From the NCBI RefSeq assembly GCF_900231165.1, contig NZ_LT960614.1:2044550-2108549 (forward strand): a DNA stretch of 64,000 nt. Reading direction: 5' to 3'. Below are positions 53,152 to 63,253 of this stretch, in pieces. The position numbers and the translations under genes were made by a program. The notes under the pieces were generated by a model, which was not told the origin of the DNA, did no database searches, and worked only from the letters and a program-made list of their open reading frames with translations. The number at the start of each line of letters is the position of its first letter. The first letter of the stretch is position 1. The stretch is from Hartmannibacter diazotrophicus (lineage in GTDB: Bacteria > Pseudomonadota > Alphaproteobacteria > Rhizobiales > Pleomorphomonadaceae).

Positions 53152-55147
53152 GAGGGGGCGCTCCCGGCTCGCCGAGAGCTGGCGCGGCGTGTTTGACGGC
53201 GTGGGCGGGAATCTGGCCAGGCGCCGGCTGCACGACCTTCGGCTTCAGGACGTCGCGGGCCGGGCCGAAGGCAGCCACTCGGCCATCCCTGAGCAGGAGA
53301 ACCTGATCGCAGATCTCCAGGAGAGGCGTTCTCTGCGTCACGACGACGATCGTGCGTCCACGATCCCGGGCGGCAGCGAGTGCTGTTCTGAGGGCCGCTT
53401 CACCCTGGCTGTCGAGATGGGCGTCCGGTTCGTCCAGCAGGAGCATCTCCGGATCGCGGAAAAAGGCCCGGGCGAGCGCGATCCTCTGCCGTTGCCCTCC
53501 GGAGAGGCGGATGCCGCTCTGGCCAATGACCGTGTTGTAGCCGTCGGCAAGCGTGCCGACGAACTCATGGGCGCCGGCAAGTTCGGCGGCCTCGATGATC
53601 TCCTCGTCGGTCGCATCGGGGACGAACCGCGCGATGTTTTCGGCGATTGTGCCGTCGAAGAAGGCGATATCCTGCCCGACGTAGCCCGTGTGGCGACCGA
53701 GCTGTTCGCGGTTCCACTGGACGAGATCGAAACCGTCCACGCGCACATGGCCGGCCGTGGCGCTGAGGGAACCGGAAAGGATCCGAAGCAGGGTCGATTT
53801 GCCGGCGCCGCTCGGCCCAACGATCACGAGGATCTGGCCGGGCTGGGCCGAAAAGGAAATGCCGGCAAGAACGGGTTTCCGCGTGATGTCGCCGCCGGCG
53901 GCAAGGCCAATTCCCGCAACATCGACAACGCCTTTGGGGGCCTTCAGGCGCATTGTCCGGCGATCCGGCGCAGCGCGCGTTGCAAGTTCCTTCTCCACAC
54001 GGCGATACGCCGATCGCGCCGTGGCAAGCTGGCGCCAGCCGCCGATGACATTCTCGATGGGCAGCAGCGCTTTGCCCGAGACGATACTTGCCGCAAAGAT
54101 CAGGCCCGCCGACAGGTGATCCACCAGCACCAGATAGGCGCCTGCGCCGAGAATGATGATCTGAAGCGCCTGTCTCAGGAAGCGAACGAGACCGAAGAAA
54201 CTGGCATTGAGCGCCGCGACCGCATCGACGCCCCCTGCACCTTGCAGGGCCCTCGAGTTCCAGCGCCCGAGAACCGCCTCCGACATGCCCATCGCGTGAA
54301 CGTCGTCGGCTCGGTGCAACGCCTCCGAAATCGATCTGGAGGCTTCCGCCTGAAGGCGCGTCGCCTCATCCTGGCGTTTGCGTGTCTTCCATTCGTTGCC
54401 GACGGCTGAGGCGACGAGGAGCAAGCCGCCTCCAAGGGCGATCCAGGCAAGCAGCGGGTGGACCACAAAGAGGATCAACAGGAACGCCGGGGCGAACGGC
54501 AGATCGAAAAGACCGATGAAACTGCGGCTCGACAGCGTCTGGCGAACGGTCGCCACATCCTTGAGGGCGCCGATGGGGTCGGCGGAGGCGGTCTGTCTGC
54601 GCTGAAAGGCGCCCGCCGCGAGAACAGGCGCAACGGCAAGCTCGTATTTTGCACTCAGCCGCTGTGCGATCCGCGCCTTCAGGCTCTCGAGGAGACCGAA
54701 CAAGGCAAGGGCGAACAGGATGACGATCGTGAGATAGAAGAGCGTCTCCATGCTCTTCGATGGCAGGACCTTGTCGTAGATTTGCGCCAGATGGATCGGC
54801 ATGGCGAGCGCCAGCAGATTGGCCGCAATCGAAAAGACGAGGAGCCAAGTCAGATGCGCGCGAAAAAGACCTTGGCCAGTGGCCGAGATCCCTTGTTCTT
54901 CCGCGCTCGGGGCCGTGCCGCTATCGTGCGAGGCTGGGCGCGATGGGCGGAACCAGCCCATGCATTGACGGGCGAACGGGGGCACGCGTCGCAAGAAGAC
55001 AAGGAACGACCGGGCATCGTCCGCCCCATCTTGGCGATGGTTCGGGACCGACCGTTCTTCGGTTGTTGTGGGTCTATCGTGGATATTGCCGCTACGGTTG
55101 CGGTCGATGTGATCATCAAGTTCGTCGGTTCTAGTGAAACGAAACAT
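53135..55147 (-). CDS. Type I secretion ABC exporter (permease-ATPase)
   Basis: A 670-residue fused exporter of the PrtD/PrsD group, with no C39 peptidase domain. N-terminal 90 residues polar, then six helices (from HLTWLLVFSIAANLLALAMPIHLAQIYDKVLPS), then the ATPase: GPSGAGKSTLLRIL, LSGGQRQRIALARAF, MLLLDEPDAHLD. First gene of the exporter-adaptor-substrate operon. Start uncertain: ATG 55147 is the longest, ATG 54961 (MGWFRPS) and a GTG between are possible. Confidence 0.9.
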   Translation of the reverse strand: MFRFTRTDELDDHIDRNRSGNIHDRPTTTEERSVPNHRQDGADDARSFLVFLRRVPPFARQCMGWFRPSRPASHDSGTAPSAEEQGISATGQGLFRAHLTWLLVFSIAANLLALAMPIHLAQIYDKVLPSKSMETLFYLTIVILFALALFGLLESLKARIAQRLSAKYELAVAPVLAAGAFQRRQTASADPIGALKDVATVRQTLSSRSFIGLFDLPFAPAFLLILFVVHPLLAWIALGGGLLLVASAVGNEWKTRKRQDEATRLQAEASRSISEALHRADDVHAMGMSEAVLGRWNSRALQGAGGVDAVAALNASFFGLVRFLRQALQIIILGAGAYLVLVDHLSAGLIFAASIVSGKALLPIENVIGGWRQLATARSAYRRVEKELATRAAPDRRTMRLKAPKGVVDVAGIGLAAGGDITRKPVLAGISFSAQPGQILVIVGPSGAGKSTLLRILSGSLSATAGHVRVDGFDLVQWNREQLGRHTGYVGQDIAFFDGTIAENIARFVPDATDEEIIEAAELAGAHEFVGTLADGYNTVIGQSGIRLSGGQRQRIALARAFFRDPEMLLLDEPDAHLDSQGEAALRTALAAARDRGRTIVVVTQRTPLLEICDQVLLLRDGRVAAFGPARDVLKPKVVQPAPGQIPAHAVKHAAPALGEPGAPPHVQAR

Positions 55148-55983
55148 TGCTGACCCACGAATACTGGATTGAATCTGAACTTATACCGTTATTTGATTTG
55201 ATTTCACATTTTTGACCAATAAATAAGGCGATAATTTGAAATAGAGAAAAATTCAAGAAGAACTCTAGACTGAAAGCTTATTTCTCTTAGAGGAAGCCTT
55301 TATTTTTGGTCGTTGTCAACGCGCAATTTTAGACGGGCGCAGCGGCTTTGCGCCTGGACGCGTTGGCTGCGGGCGCCGTTTCGGGGGGCTTTCCGACGCA
55401 ACCAGCAACGGTGGTATCCGTCGCCAGGGGGCGGGGGCGAAAAAGAACGAATGCGCATTCTGTGTCTGCCTACCGGGCAATAGGGGTATGACCGTCTCGG
55501 CGAAGGGGTATCGAGAGAATTGGAAAGATGGAGCCGATGACGCGCGTCTTCCCTGACCATCGCGCGCCAATCGTCGGCGGCGCGGAAGCGGGCAGGGAGC
55601 GGTGTCTTGCCCGAACCCGCACTGGCGCCGTTGGCTGGGTCAGGCGCTCTGAAACGCAAGACCTGACCCCGGCTCTTCCGTGGACGACGCCGACGTTGGC
55701 AATGAAGTGCCCGTCTGGTTCGCGGCCGGCGAAGCCGGAGGAATTCAGGACCTCGATCGATGCTTCATGAGATCCTACACAAGATGTGGCGAGCGTCCGG
55801 CCGCTGTCGTGGCTCGATAGCAAGTGAACATCATGGCAACGGTCTTTGGGACCTTTTGGGGACTTTCCGCTTCCGGGCAAGTCACCTGGTTCCGAATTGT
55901 TCTGAAGTGGCCGTCAAACGGTGCTTGCCCTCATCAGCCGAACTGGCTAGAAAACGCCCGTGATCAGGGATGTTTCGGAATAT
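55148..55983. other. Gene-free region between the secretion operon and tRNA-Pro
   Basis: About 840 bases. The first 170 are AT-rich and should hold the promoter of the type I secretion operon. The remainder is GC-rich with several short frames on both strands (e.g. 55470-55880 minus), none with a start signal or family motif. It could be degraded coding DNA. Confidence 0.5.
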
Positions 55984-56026
<43 letters not shown>

Positions 56027-56439
56027 TTAGTCTGATCAAAAATTCCACATTCAATTCAGACTATTGCGTCATTTTCTCTGAATGCTTTTGGTGATTTCTT
56101 TGGGGCTTTTGGGCTCCTGATTGTCCTGCAGTGCCTTGGCAACGTCCAGAACTTGCCGATGCGGCGTATAAAGCAAGGTCTCCGTCTGTAGGTCACTCGG
56201 GCAATAGTCGGCTTTGCGCCCCAAATCGGCCATTCGAGACCGCGCCTCAGCCGCCCAAAAGCGGACGAGCTTCCGCTTGGAGCGCGGGAAACACTGCATC
56301 GCCGAGATTTACACTCTTCGCAGTCTGCGAACACCGTGATGGGGTGCTCGCTATCCGGGGGATAGTGAAATTCGTCCCCTCGCGAAGTCCATGCTAGCGG
56401 TATAGCTTGGAAGGATGCATTTAGGTCGGGACTACTCGA
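56027..56439. other. Island left end before the Avs-like gene
   Basis: 413 bases. It holds one weakly supported minus-strand frame (56069-56299) and the promoter of the giant gene. GCTATCC/GGATAG (56350-56366) is a small inverted repeat about 80 bases before the start of that gene. Confidence 0.5.
56069..56299 (-). CDS. Possible small hypothetical protein in the island
   Basis: A 76-residue frame MQCFPRSKRKLVRFWAAEARSRMADL... ending SPKEITKSIQRK. It is basic, with polar helices, and its amino-acid make-up (Gln, Asn, Lys, Ile) is less GC-driven than typical shadow frames. No motif; no convincing ribosome site. It would be divergent from the giant NTPase gene. Kept as possible only. Confidence 0.3.
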   Translation of the reverse strand: MQCFPRSKRKLVRFWAAEARSRMADLGRKADYCPSDLQTETLLYTPHRQVLDVAKALQDNQEPKSPKEITKSIQRK

Positions 56440-59400
56440 TTGGCAGATCAGCCGATTGCAGATGACCGCGAAGATGGCGCGGTTACGCCGTTAGCGCTTG
56501 ACAAGGTTCGAGCGTCGAAGGCTGGACACGCTTACCATGAGGCGTGGGCTGCGCGCACGGCTCTCGAACTTCTTCCACCTTCGACGGACCTTATCAGCAT
56601 CACCCTCGAAGGATTCGATGAGGAGGACGAGCAAGAACTAGGAGCAGGTGCGGTCGAGATTGCCGATCTCGTCCGTTATCACGGCGGTACCGATGTCGCC
56701 CAGTCGCATCGTGTCACCGTCGTTCAGTTCAAATATTCGATCGCGAGTGCCGATAAGGCGGTGAGGGCGTCCGACCTCGCTTCCACGCTGAGAAAATTTG
56801 CGGCTTCGGACGCTGAGCTGCGAGTTGCCTATGGTGACCGCCATGTCGTGGAAGTGGTCAGGTACGAGTTCGCGACCAACCGGCCCATCCACGCCAACCT
56901 TGGCAAGGCTATATCGGCCCTGGTTACCGGTTCGGAACCTGAGCACGACGTGGCCCGTCAAGCGAGCCAGATCGCGGAAGCCCTGCGCGATTACCCGCAT
57001 TCGCAAGCCGAATTGCTTCAACGACTGGAGCTGGTTGGCAGCAAGGGTAGTCTGGTCGACGCCGAACGCGGGATTTCCGCGACCCTTGCAGCCTGGGGCG
57101 AGCCCGGCGATCCAGATGCGGAAAAGCGACTGCTCAAGCTGCGGAATCTGATCAGGATCAAAGCCGGTCCGGGCAGCGAGGCGGACAAGCGAGTCGATCG
57201 GATTGCCGTCTTGGCCGAACTCGAGGTCGAGGACGAGGAGAGGCTGTATCCGACGCCCGACGCCTTTCCCGATGTTGGGGAAGTGGTCCAGCGGGCGGTC
57301 ATGGCCGACTTGTTGCAGCTCGCGCGCCAACCTGGCTTTCCGCTTGTCGTCCATGCGGCAGGGGGAATGGGCAAGACGGTGTTGATGCAGGGCTTGGCCG
57401 AGCAGCTCAAGGTTGATGGGCCAGTCGTCCTGTTCGACGGTTTCGGTGCCGGCCGGTGGCGAGATCCCTCGGACAACCGCCATCTCCCCGACCGAACCTT
57501 GGTTCACCTGGCTAATTTGCTGGCGGGAGAAGGCCTCTGCGACATCCTTCTGCCCATTGCCGACGTCACGGCGCTCCTGAAGGCATTCCGCCGACGCCTT
57601 GCACAATCAGTCGCTTCCGCGCGCAACACGCGCCAGGACGCCCATGTATCCTTGGTACTGGACGCCGTCGATCATGCCGGGCTCGCTGCACAGGAGACTG
57701 CCACTCAATCATTTGCCCACCTGCTTCTGCGCAGCATCAGCACAAGCCCGATCGATGGCGTCCGGATCGTTGCTTCTTGCCGGACTGAGCGGCTTGCTCT
57801 CGCAACGGGCGGCAGCTCTCATCGGAAATTTCCGATACCGCTGTTTACGGATTCCGAAGCCCGCACCCTAATCGCGAGCCGAGCGCCGGATTGCTCTCAA
57901 GCTGAAATCGCTGCGCTGCTGACGCGGTCGGGCCGCAATCCCCGCTGTCTGGATAACCTCATCGCGGCGGGTCGGCCTTTCGACCCGATTTCATTCCCGG
58001 ATTCTCCGACCGAACCTAGTGATCTCTTGGACGCCCTCTTGCGAAAGCGACTGGACGACGCCCGAGAAACGGCCCGCGCTCGGGGTGCGAGCGATGCTGA
58101 CATCGATCTCTTGCTTACCGGGATAGCCTTGCTTGCGCCGCCCGTGCCGATCGAGGAGCTGGCTGCGGCGCACGGTTTGATCGCCGAGCAGGTGGAAAGC
58201 TTCGCTGCTGACTTGGCGCCGCTGCTCGAACGAACGCCGCACGGCCTGATGTTCCGCGACGAGCCGACCGAAACCTTGATCCGAACGACATACGGTAGCG
58301 ACCAAGCTGGCCGAGACCGTGTCATCGCGGCCCTGCAAGAGCGCCAGGTTTCTTCGAACTACGCAGCGAGGGCGTTGCCGGCATTGCTGACATCGTTTCG
58401 CGATGCAGATCAGCTCATCGAACTGGCTTTTGATCTGCGTGTTCCTACCGGCGCCTCCCAAGTCAGTGTCCGCGACATTCGACTGGCCCGCATCACAGCA
58501 GCGATTACGCTGGCGGGAGACCTTGAGCGCCGAGACGATCTGTTCCGCCTGCTGCTCGAGGCCTCGCTGGTCGCGGCCGGCCATGAACGATCGGACCGCT
58601 TTCTCTACGAGCATCCCGATCTTGCTGCGGTGTCCGGCGATCCGGAGGCTTTGCGCAGACTTGCGGCAACTTATGTCGGCTGGCCGGGAGGGAAGCACGC
58701 GGCGCTGGCGTTGGCGAGCGCGTTCGCCGGCGATCGCGATGAAGCCCGCCGGCATGCCCGTCGATCTATCGACTGGCACAATTGGGCCGTGCACTCGCGA
58801 CATACCACGCGGTTCAGCAACACGAATGCGTCGCGAGAGTGGGATGACATCGGCTTTGCCTATGTCGAGATGCTGGTGGGCAACGACGTCCGGGTCGCTG
58901 AGTTTTTCGCTCGTCGCGGCGACGGAGCGGCCTACGCAAAGTTCAGCGACTTGTTCGACCTGCTGGAACGTCATTACCTCTCTAGTCATCCGCCCACCTC
59001 CCGTGTCTTCGCCCACCTGGCGCGGTGTACGCTCCCATCCCGCGCCCTCTTTGCCGCCGCGCTCCAATTCGGAGACCGCGACGCCACCCGTGATAAGAAG
59101 CTGGTCGCCGCGATGGCTTCTGCTCCAGCTCCCACCGGAGATGGCGCCAGCCTGGCGATGGCAAGCGTTCTTGCGTCGGCCCGCGCCGCCGATGTCGGGC
59201 TCGATCATGAAGCCTCGGTGCTCCTCGCCGGCGCCGGGCTCAAAGTTCAATCGATCCATGACTATTCGAGCTACTTCCCGATCGACCGGACCGTTGATGT
59301 AGCGGTGCTTGCCGCAGGCGTGCGATCCGCTCTGCGAGGTCGGCCCGCCACGCTGCTCGACATCGCCCCGGCCGAGTTGGTCGAGTTGGTGCCCAGAAGT

Positions 59401-62400
59401 TTGCGGACGCGCGGACCGGCGGCGTTTGCTCGCGCGCTGGATCGAAAGCTGGCGGAACCGAAATACGGACCTGGTCGGCGGCCGAGGCGGCGTCGCGACA
59501 GCCTGAATGGCGAGAAGCGGTTCGACTATTCACGCGCGCTCAGCGGCCGGATCATGCCGTTGCTGCCATGTGCGCAGGACCTGGCAAATATCATTCGCCC
59601 GCCGCTTCGAACGACGCGTTCCGAGATGCTCTCCCTAGCGGTTAATCGTGTCATCGCCAGCGTCGAGAAGGCATCGAATTATCCGTATCGCGATGGCAAA
59701 GCCTATCTCGCCAGGACCGGTTTTCGGGCGGTCTTCTATCTGGCCGACGCGCTGGGAGCATTCGACGCTGCCCTCGCGAAACAGATGGTCGATTGGCTGG
59801 CAACCGCGCCCGGACTGTACACACCGGAACTCACCGACTTCGTCGCACGGCTGTCCCGCCTACCTCAATGTCACGAGGCAGCGCTCGTCCTAGCCTCTCA
59901 TGTCGAGAAAAAGATCCAACTCGACACCGACGTCGGCTCCCGGGTTACGGCCTACGGCGGCCTTGCCCGCGCCGTATGGCGGGTAAGCACCGAGGAGGCC
60001 GCAGCATACTTTCGCCGGGCCCTCGATCTTGCGGAAGCTATCGGATCCGACGATTTCGACCGGACGAACCATCTGTTGGAACTTACCGCGCACTACAAAG
60101 GTGCCGAGCTGTCGCCGGAGGCATCGCACACGCTCGCTCGCATCCTCGAACTGAACCAGGGCGAAGACGGTCGTTTTCCGTGGATCGAATATGCGAACAC
60201 GATGGTGCCCATTGCCGGGCGGGCAACGTTGGCGATGATCAACCGTCTGGACGATCGTGACGTTGCGCGCCTGAGACTCTCGCTCGGTCCCGCGCTCACC
60301 GTCCTGGTGCGGCAATCGAAACTTTCGGCCGAAACGGCAGCGGCGCTTTTTGGGCTGGCCCCGCCGGGAGAGGCTTGGACCTGGCATATCTCGGATTTCG
60401 CGACAGAGGCGGTCAAGCAGCTTCCTCCGGAGCGGCACGAATGGTTCTTCAACCTCCTTCTGGTCGAGATCGATCGAGAAGACCAATTGTCGCCGGCGCG
60501 CGATACGATCGAAGGCCTCGCTCGCCTCGCCACCGAGCATCTGCCCGAGACCTCGGCAGCCCGGATTCGGATCGAGAGACTTCTGTCTCGGCGCGGCCCG
60601 CGAGACGATCTTCGCTCTGCCGCAATCCCCGCTCCGGCGGAATCAGAGCCACAACCCTTCCCGGTCGATCTGAATGACCCGGATGAGATTGACCGCCTGA
60701 TACTCCGCGAGGAAGTCGATCAAGCCGGGCGTCGATGGCCGGTGCGCACTTTACTCGACCTTGCACAGAGTGCGGCAACCCCAGCTGAGCGCCTCGGGTT
60801 TGTTCGCGCCGTCGTTGAAGCCACGGCCGCGTCGCTGGCCGACAAGATAAGCGCGCTCGACGGCCACTTGGAGGTCTGGAGTGCATCATCCGCAGCCATG
60901 CGTGATGCGCTACCGGAGCTCGGACTGCGGTTGGCTTCGAAGCATGCGACAGAACTCGCTAGCTCCAGAACGGACGCCTGGGGCGGATGGCGGGGGCTCG
61001 AGCGGTATTTCCTAGCTGACCGGGTCGCTCTGGTCGAGCACGTCGTGGCGGGGCTGCGCAGCGACGCCGGAAACCTGGGTGGCAATGCATGGCTGGCGCT
61101 GGCGGCCCGGCTGGCTGCGGATGTCAAAGACGAGGCGATCGTCGAAGGTCTCGAGCGATTTCTCGCGACAAGCGCCGAGAAGTTGCCGAACGAGGTTGGC
61201 GATGGCCCGTGGAGCTCGGCTCTCGCGGTGCCGAACGATGAGGTGGATCTGATCGCGGGCCTTTTGTGGGCACGGCTCGGTCATCCCGTCGCGGCAATGC
61301 GATGGCGCGCCGCGCATGCCGTGCGGCGAGTGGCTGAAACTGGGCGTTTCGATTTCATCGGCAAGCTGATTGAACGCTTTGATGCCGGAACGGGCTCGCC
61401 CTTCACCGACGCGAAATTGCCCTTCTTCGCCATGCATTCACGGCTTTGGTTACTGATCGCTCTCGCTCGGATCGCCAAGGATTCTCCTGCATCCTTGGTG
61501 CACCACAGAGATTTTCTCGAACGGATAGCTGGCTCGGTCGACTTCCCTCATGTCGTCATGCGCTCGTTTGCACAGGATGCTCTCGGCGCGATTGCGCCGG
61601 CGCTGGAACCTGCGGAAGAGGCGATTGTGCTGGGCGCGATCGCATCCACGAACGTCTCGCCACATCCACAGGCTCCCCGAGCCGATTATACCGAGTTTCG
61701 CTATGTCTCGCGCCCGGACACCTCGCCCCGCCCCGACAATCCCTTCCACTTGGATTACGACTTCAACAAGTATCAGGTCGAACGCCTGTGCCACGTTTTC
61801 GGATGTCCGGGCTGGGAGATCGAAGACCGCATTGGGCGCTGGGTGCGGCGTTGGGATCCTTCCGTGAAGGCGATGCACGAATGCCCGCGCAGCAACGGAT
61901 ACGATCAAACCTGGTCATCGGGTTATGTCCCCGATCGCGATCTCTACGGCGGCTATCTCGGCTGGCATGCGCTCATGCTCGCCGCAGGTGAGCTCCTGGC
62001 CGACCGTCCCGTCGTTGGCGAGGATTGGAGCGGGGATGCCTGGGGCGCTTTTCTCGACGAATATCGCCTGTCGCGCGATGACGGCTTGTGGCTCGCTGAC
62101 CTCACCGATCCGTTTCCGCTCGATCTTCCCAAGGACGCGGACATCCCGATGCCGGACAGTGGCGCTGCTCGACGCCCGGTCGGCGAGGACATCCGCCTGC
62201 TTGCCCCGATGCTGGGCATTCGGGATGACAAAATTGCTTCTGACTGGATTCCGGCCGCGGGTCGCTGGTCGATCGACCGGGATACGACGCTGACCCTACG
62301 CTCCGTCGCGGCGAGCGCGAGCGATGCCCGCTCGACGGTGATGACCCTCCTCTCCGACGAGCCGTTCTTCCGTTGGCTACCGGACGACGAAGACGAGATT

Positions 62401-63054
62401 GCTCGCCATTTTGGACATGAAGGTCACAGCGTCAAAGCGTGGGTGGCGGAAACTCCCAACACGCAGCGGCAACTGGATCGTCACGATCCCTATGGCTGCA
62501 CCTCCGCGCTCGACAGGCCGTTCCCTACAGACGCCACCATTCGGGTGTTGAGCGCAACCCCGGGCGATCCGGTCGTCCGAGAATGGTGGATCGAAAACGC
62601 CAAGGCATTCTACGCGGAGGCTTGGGGCGCGGAGGGCGGCCGCGGCGAGCAAGCGTGGAGCGAAGCCGGCTCTCGAATATTCGTCAGTCACTCGGCGCTG
62701 ACGTCGTTCCTTACGGCGACGGATCAGCGTCTCGTTGTCGCGTTGAAGCTCCAAAAATATCACCGAGGCAAAACGAGCGGCAAAGCCGGCGACACCAGCG
62801 CGTTCACACATCGATGGCTCCTCGCGATCATCAACCGGCGCGGCGAAGTTTGGATGCCACATCGCCTGTCGAAGCACGCCAGACGCGCAATTGAGGAGCT
62901 TGATGCCGACCGGAGACGCGATTTTCACCCGCGGTTTCGGGCCATCGCCGGTCTTCCCGACGACTGGCTTGCGCGTGAAGCTCATCTCCCGATCGATCCC
63001 GAGCTCTACCGTGGCTTCTTGGAGCAATTGGAGAAAGGCGACGCAGATCCGTAA
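56440..63054 (+). CDS. Avs-like STAND NTPase with N-terminal DUF4297/Cap4-type nuclease
   Basis: A 2204-residue soluble protein, TTG start at 56440 (stop codon in frame at 56422-56424, so no upstream alternative except non-start codons). Residues 1 to about 180: DUF4297/Cap4-like PD-(D/E)XK nuclease, with GHAYHEAWAARTALELL, Asp76 in EIADLV and Gln96-Lys98 in VVQFKYS. Residues about 290-560: P-loop STAND NTPase, Walker A GGMGKT (308-313, Lys312), Walker B SLVLDAVD (404-411), then FPIPLFTDSEARTLI (winged-helix-like region after). Residues about 600-2204: long helical sensor, with HEAT-like parts (around 1610-1650) and a conserved-looking C-terminal block. Matches the build of Avs antiphage proteins, which bind a viral protein and trigger the nuclease. 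Alone in an island beside an integrase. Confidence 0.8.
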   Translation: MADQPIADDREDGAVTPLALDKVRASKAGHAYHEAWAARTALELLPPSTDLISITLEGFDEEDEQELGAGAVEIADLVRYHGGTDVAQSHRVTVVQFKYSIASADKAVRASDLASTLRKFAASDAELRVAYGDRHVVEVVRYEFATNRPIHANLGKAISALVTGSEPEHDVARQASQIAEALRDYPHSQAELLQRLELVGSKGSLVDAERGISATLAAWGEPGDPDAEKRLLKLRNLIRIKAGPGSEADKRVDRIAVLAELEVEDEERLYPTPDAFPDVGEVVQRAVMADLLQLARQPGFPLVVHAAGGMGKTVLMQGLAEQLKVDGPVVLFDGFGAGRWRDPSDNRHLPDRTLVHLANLLAGEGLCDILLPIADVTALLKAFRRRLAQSVASARNTRQDAHVSLVLDAVDHAGLAAQETATQSFAHLLLRSISTSPIDGVRIVASCRTERLALATGGSSHRKFPIPLFTDSEARTLIASRAPDCSQAEIAALLTRSGRNPRCLDNLIAAGRPFDPISFPDSPTEPSDLLDALLRKRLDDARETARARGASDADIDLLLTGIALLAPPVPIEELAAAHGLIAEQVESFAADLAPLLERTPHGLMFRDEPTETLIRTTYGSDQAGRDRVIAALQERQVSSNYAARALPALLTSFRDADQLIELAFDLRVPTGASQVSVRDIRLARITAAITLAGDLERRDDLFRLLLEASLVAAGHERSDRFLYEHPDLAAVSGDPEALRRLAATYVGWPGGKHAALALASAFAGDRDEARRHARRSIDWHNWAVHSRHTTRFSNTNASREWDDIGFAYVEMLVGNDVRVAEFFARRGDGAAYAKFSDLFDLLERHYLSSHPPTSRVFAHLARCTLPSRALFAAALQFGDRDATRDKKLVAAMASAPAPTGDGASLAMASVLASARAADVGLDHEASVLLAGAGLKVQSIHDYSSYFPIDRTVDVAVLAAGVRSALRGRPATLLDIAPAELVELVPRSLRTRGPAAFARALDRKLAEPKYGPGRRPRRRRDSLNGEKRFDYSRALSGRIMPLLPCAQDLANIIRPPLRTTRSEMLSLAVNRVIASVEKASNYPYRDGKAYLARTGFRAVFYLADALGAFDAALAKQMVDWLATAPGLYTPELTDFVARLSRLPQCHEAALVLASHVEKKIQLDTDVGSRVTAYGGLARAVWRVSTEEAAAYFRRALDLAEAIGSDDFDRTNHLLELTAHYKGAELSPEASHTLARILELNQGEDGRFPWIEYANTMVPIAGRATLAMINRLDDRDVARLRLSLGPALTVLVRQSKLSAETAAALFGLAPPGEAWTWHISDFATEAVKQLPPERHEWFFNLLLVEIDREDQLSPARDTIEGLARLATEHLPETSAARIRIERLLSRRGPRDDLRSAAIPAPAESEPQPFPVDLNDPDEIDRLILREEVDQAGRRWPVRTLLDLAQSAATPAERLGFVRAVVEATAASLADKISALDGHLEVWSASSAAMRDALPELGLRLASKHATELASSRTDAWGGWRGLERYFLADRVALVEHVVAGLRSDAGNLGGNAWLALAARLAADVKDEAIVEGLERFLATSAEKLPNEVGDGPWSSALAVPNDEVDLIAGLLWARLGHPVAAMRWRAAHAVRRVAETGRFDFIGKLIERFDAGTGSPFTDAKLPFFAMHSRLWLLIALARIAKDSPASLVHHRDFLERIAGSVDFPHVVMRSFAQDALGAIAPALEPAEEAIVLGAIASTNVSPHPQAPRADYTEFRYVSRPDTSPRPDNPFHLDYDFNKYQVERLCHVFGCPGWEIEDRIGRWVRRWDPSVKAMHECPRSNGYDQTWSSGYVPDRDLYGGYLGWHALMLAAGELLADRPVVGEDWSGDAWGAFLDEYRLSRDDGLWLADLTDPFPLDLPKDADIPMPDSGAARRPVGEDIRLLAPMLGIRDDKIASDWIPAAGRWSIDRDTTLTLRSVAASASDARSTVMTLLSDEPFFRWLPDDEDEIARHFGHEGHSVKAWVAETPNTQRQLDRHDPYGCTSALDRPFPTDATIRVLSATPGDPVVREWWIENAKAFYAEAWGAEGGRGEQAWSEAGSRIFVSHSALTSFLTATDQRLVVALKLQKYHRGKTSGKAGDTSAFTHRWLLAIINRRGEVWMPHRLSKHARRAIEELDADRRRDFHPRFRAIAGLPDDWLAREAHLPIDPELYRGFLEQLEKGDADP

Positions 63055-63253
63055 TAAGACGGAGCGATATTGTCAGGGCGGCTGCGATCATTGCGATGGC
63101 GTGCCGGTTACCCGATAAGTTTAGCATCGAGAACGTGGTCGAACGTACGTCCGCTTTGGCAAGTCGAAATGTCGAGAGCGGCCCGTCAGTTTCCGGCCCC
63201 ACTCCTGCCGTCAATTATTCTCCCAGGCGCCCGTTGATGCAGCCAATGGCGGG
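63055..63253. other. Convergent gap between Avs-like gene and integrase
   Basis: About 200 bases. The two genes converge here. I see no intrinsic terminator with a U run and no further gene. Confidence 0.5.

Noticed and set aside
55470-55880. Minus-strand frame of 136 codons before tRNA-Pro
   Set aside because: No motif, no ribosome site, overlapping plus-strand frames of equal quality; probably noncoding or degraded.
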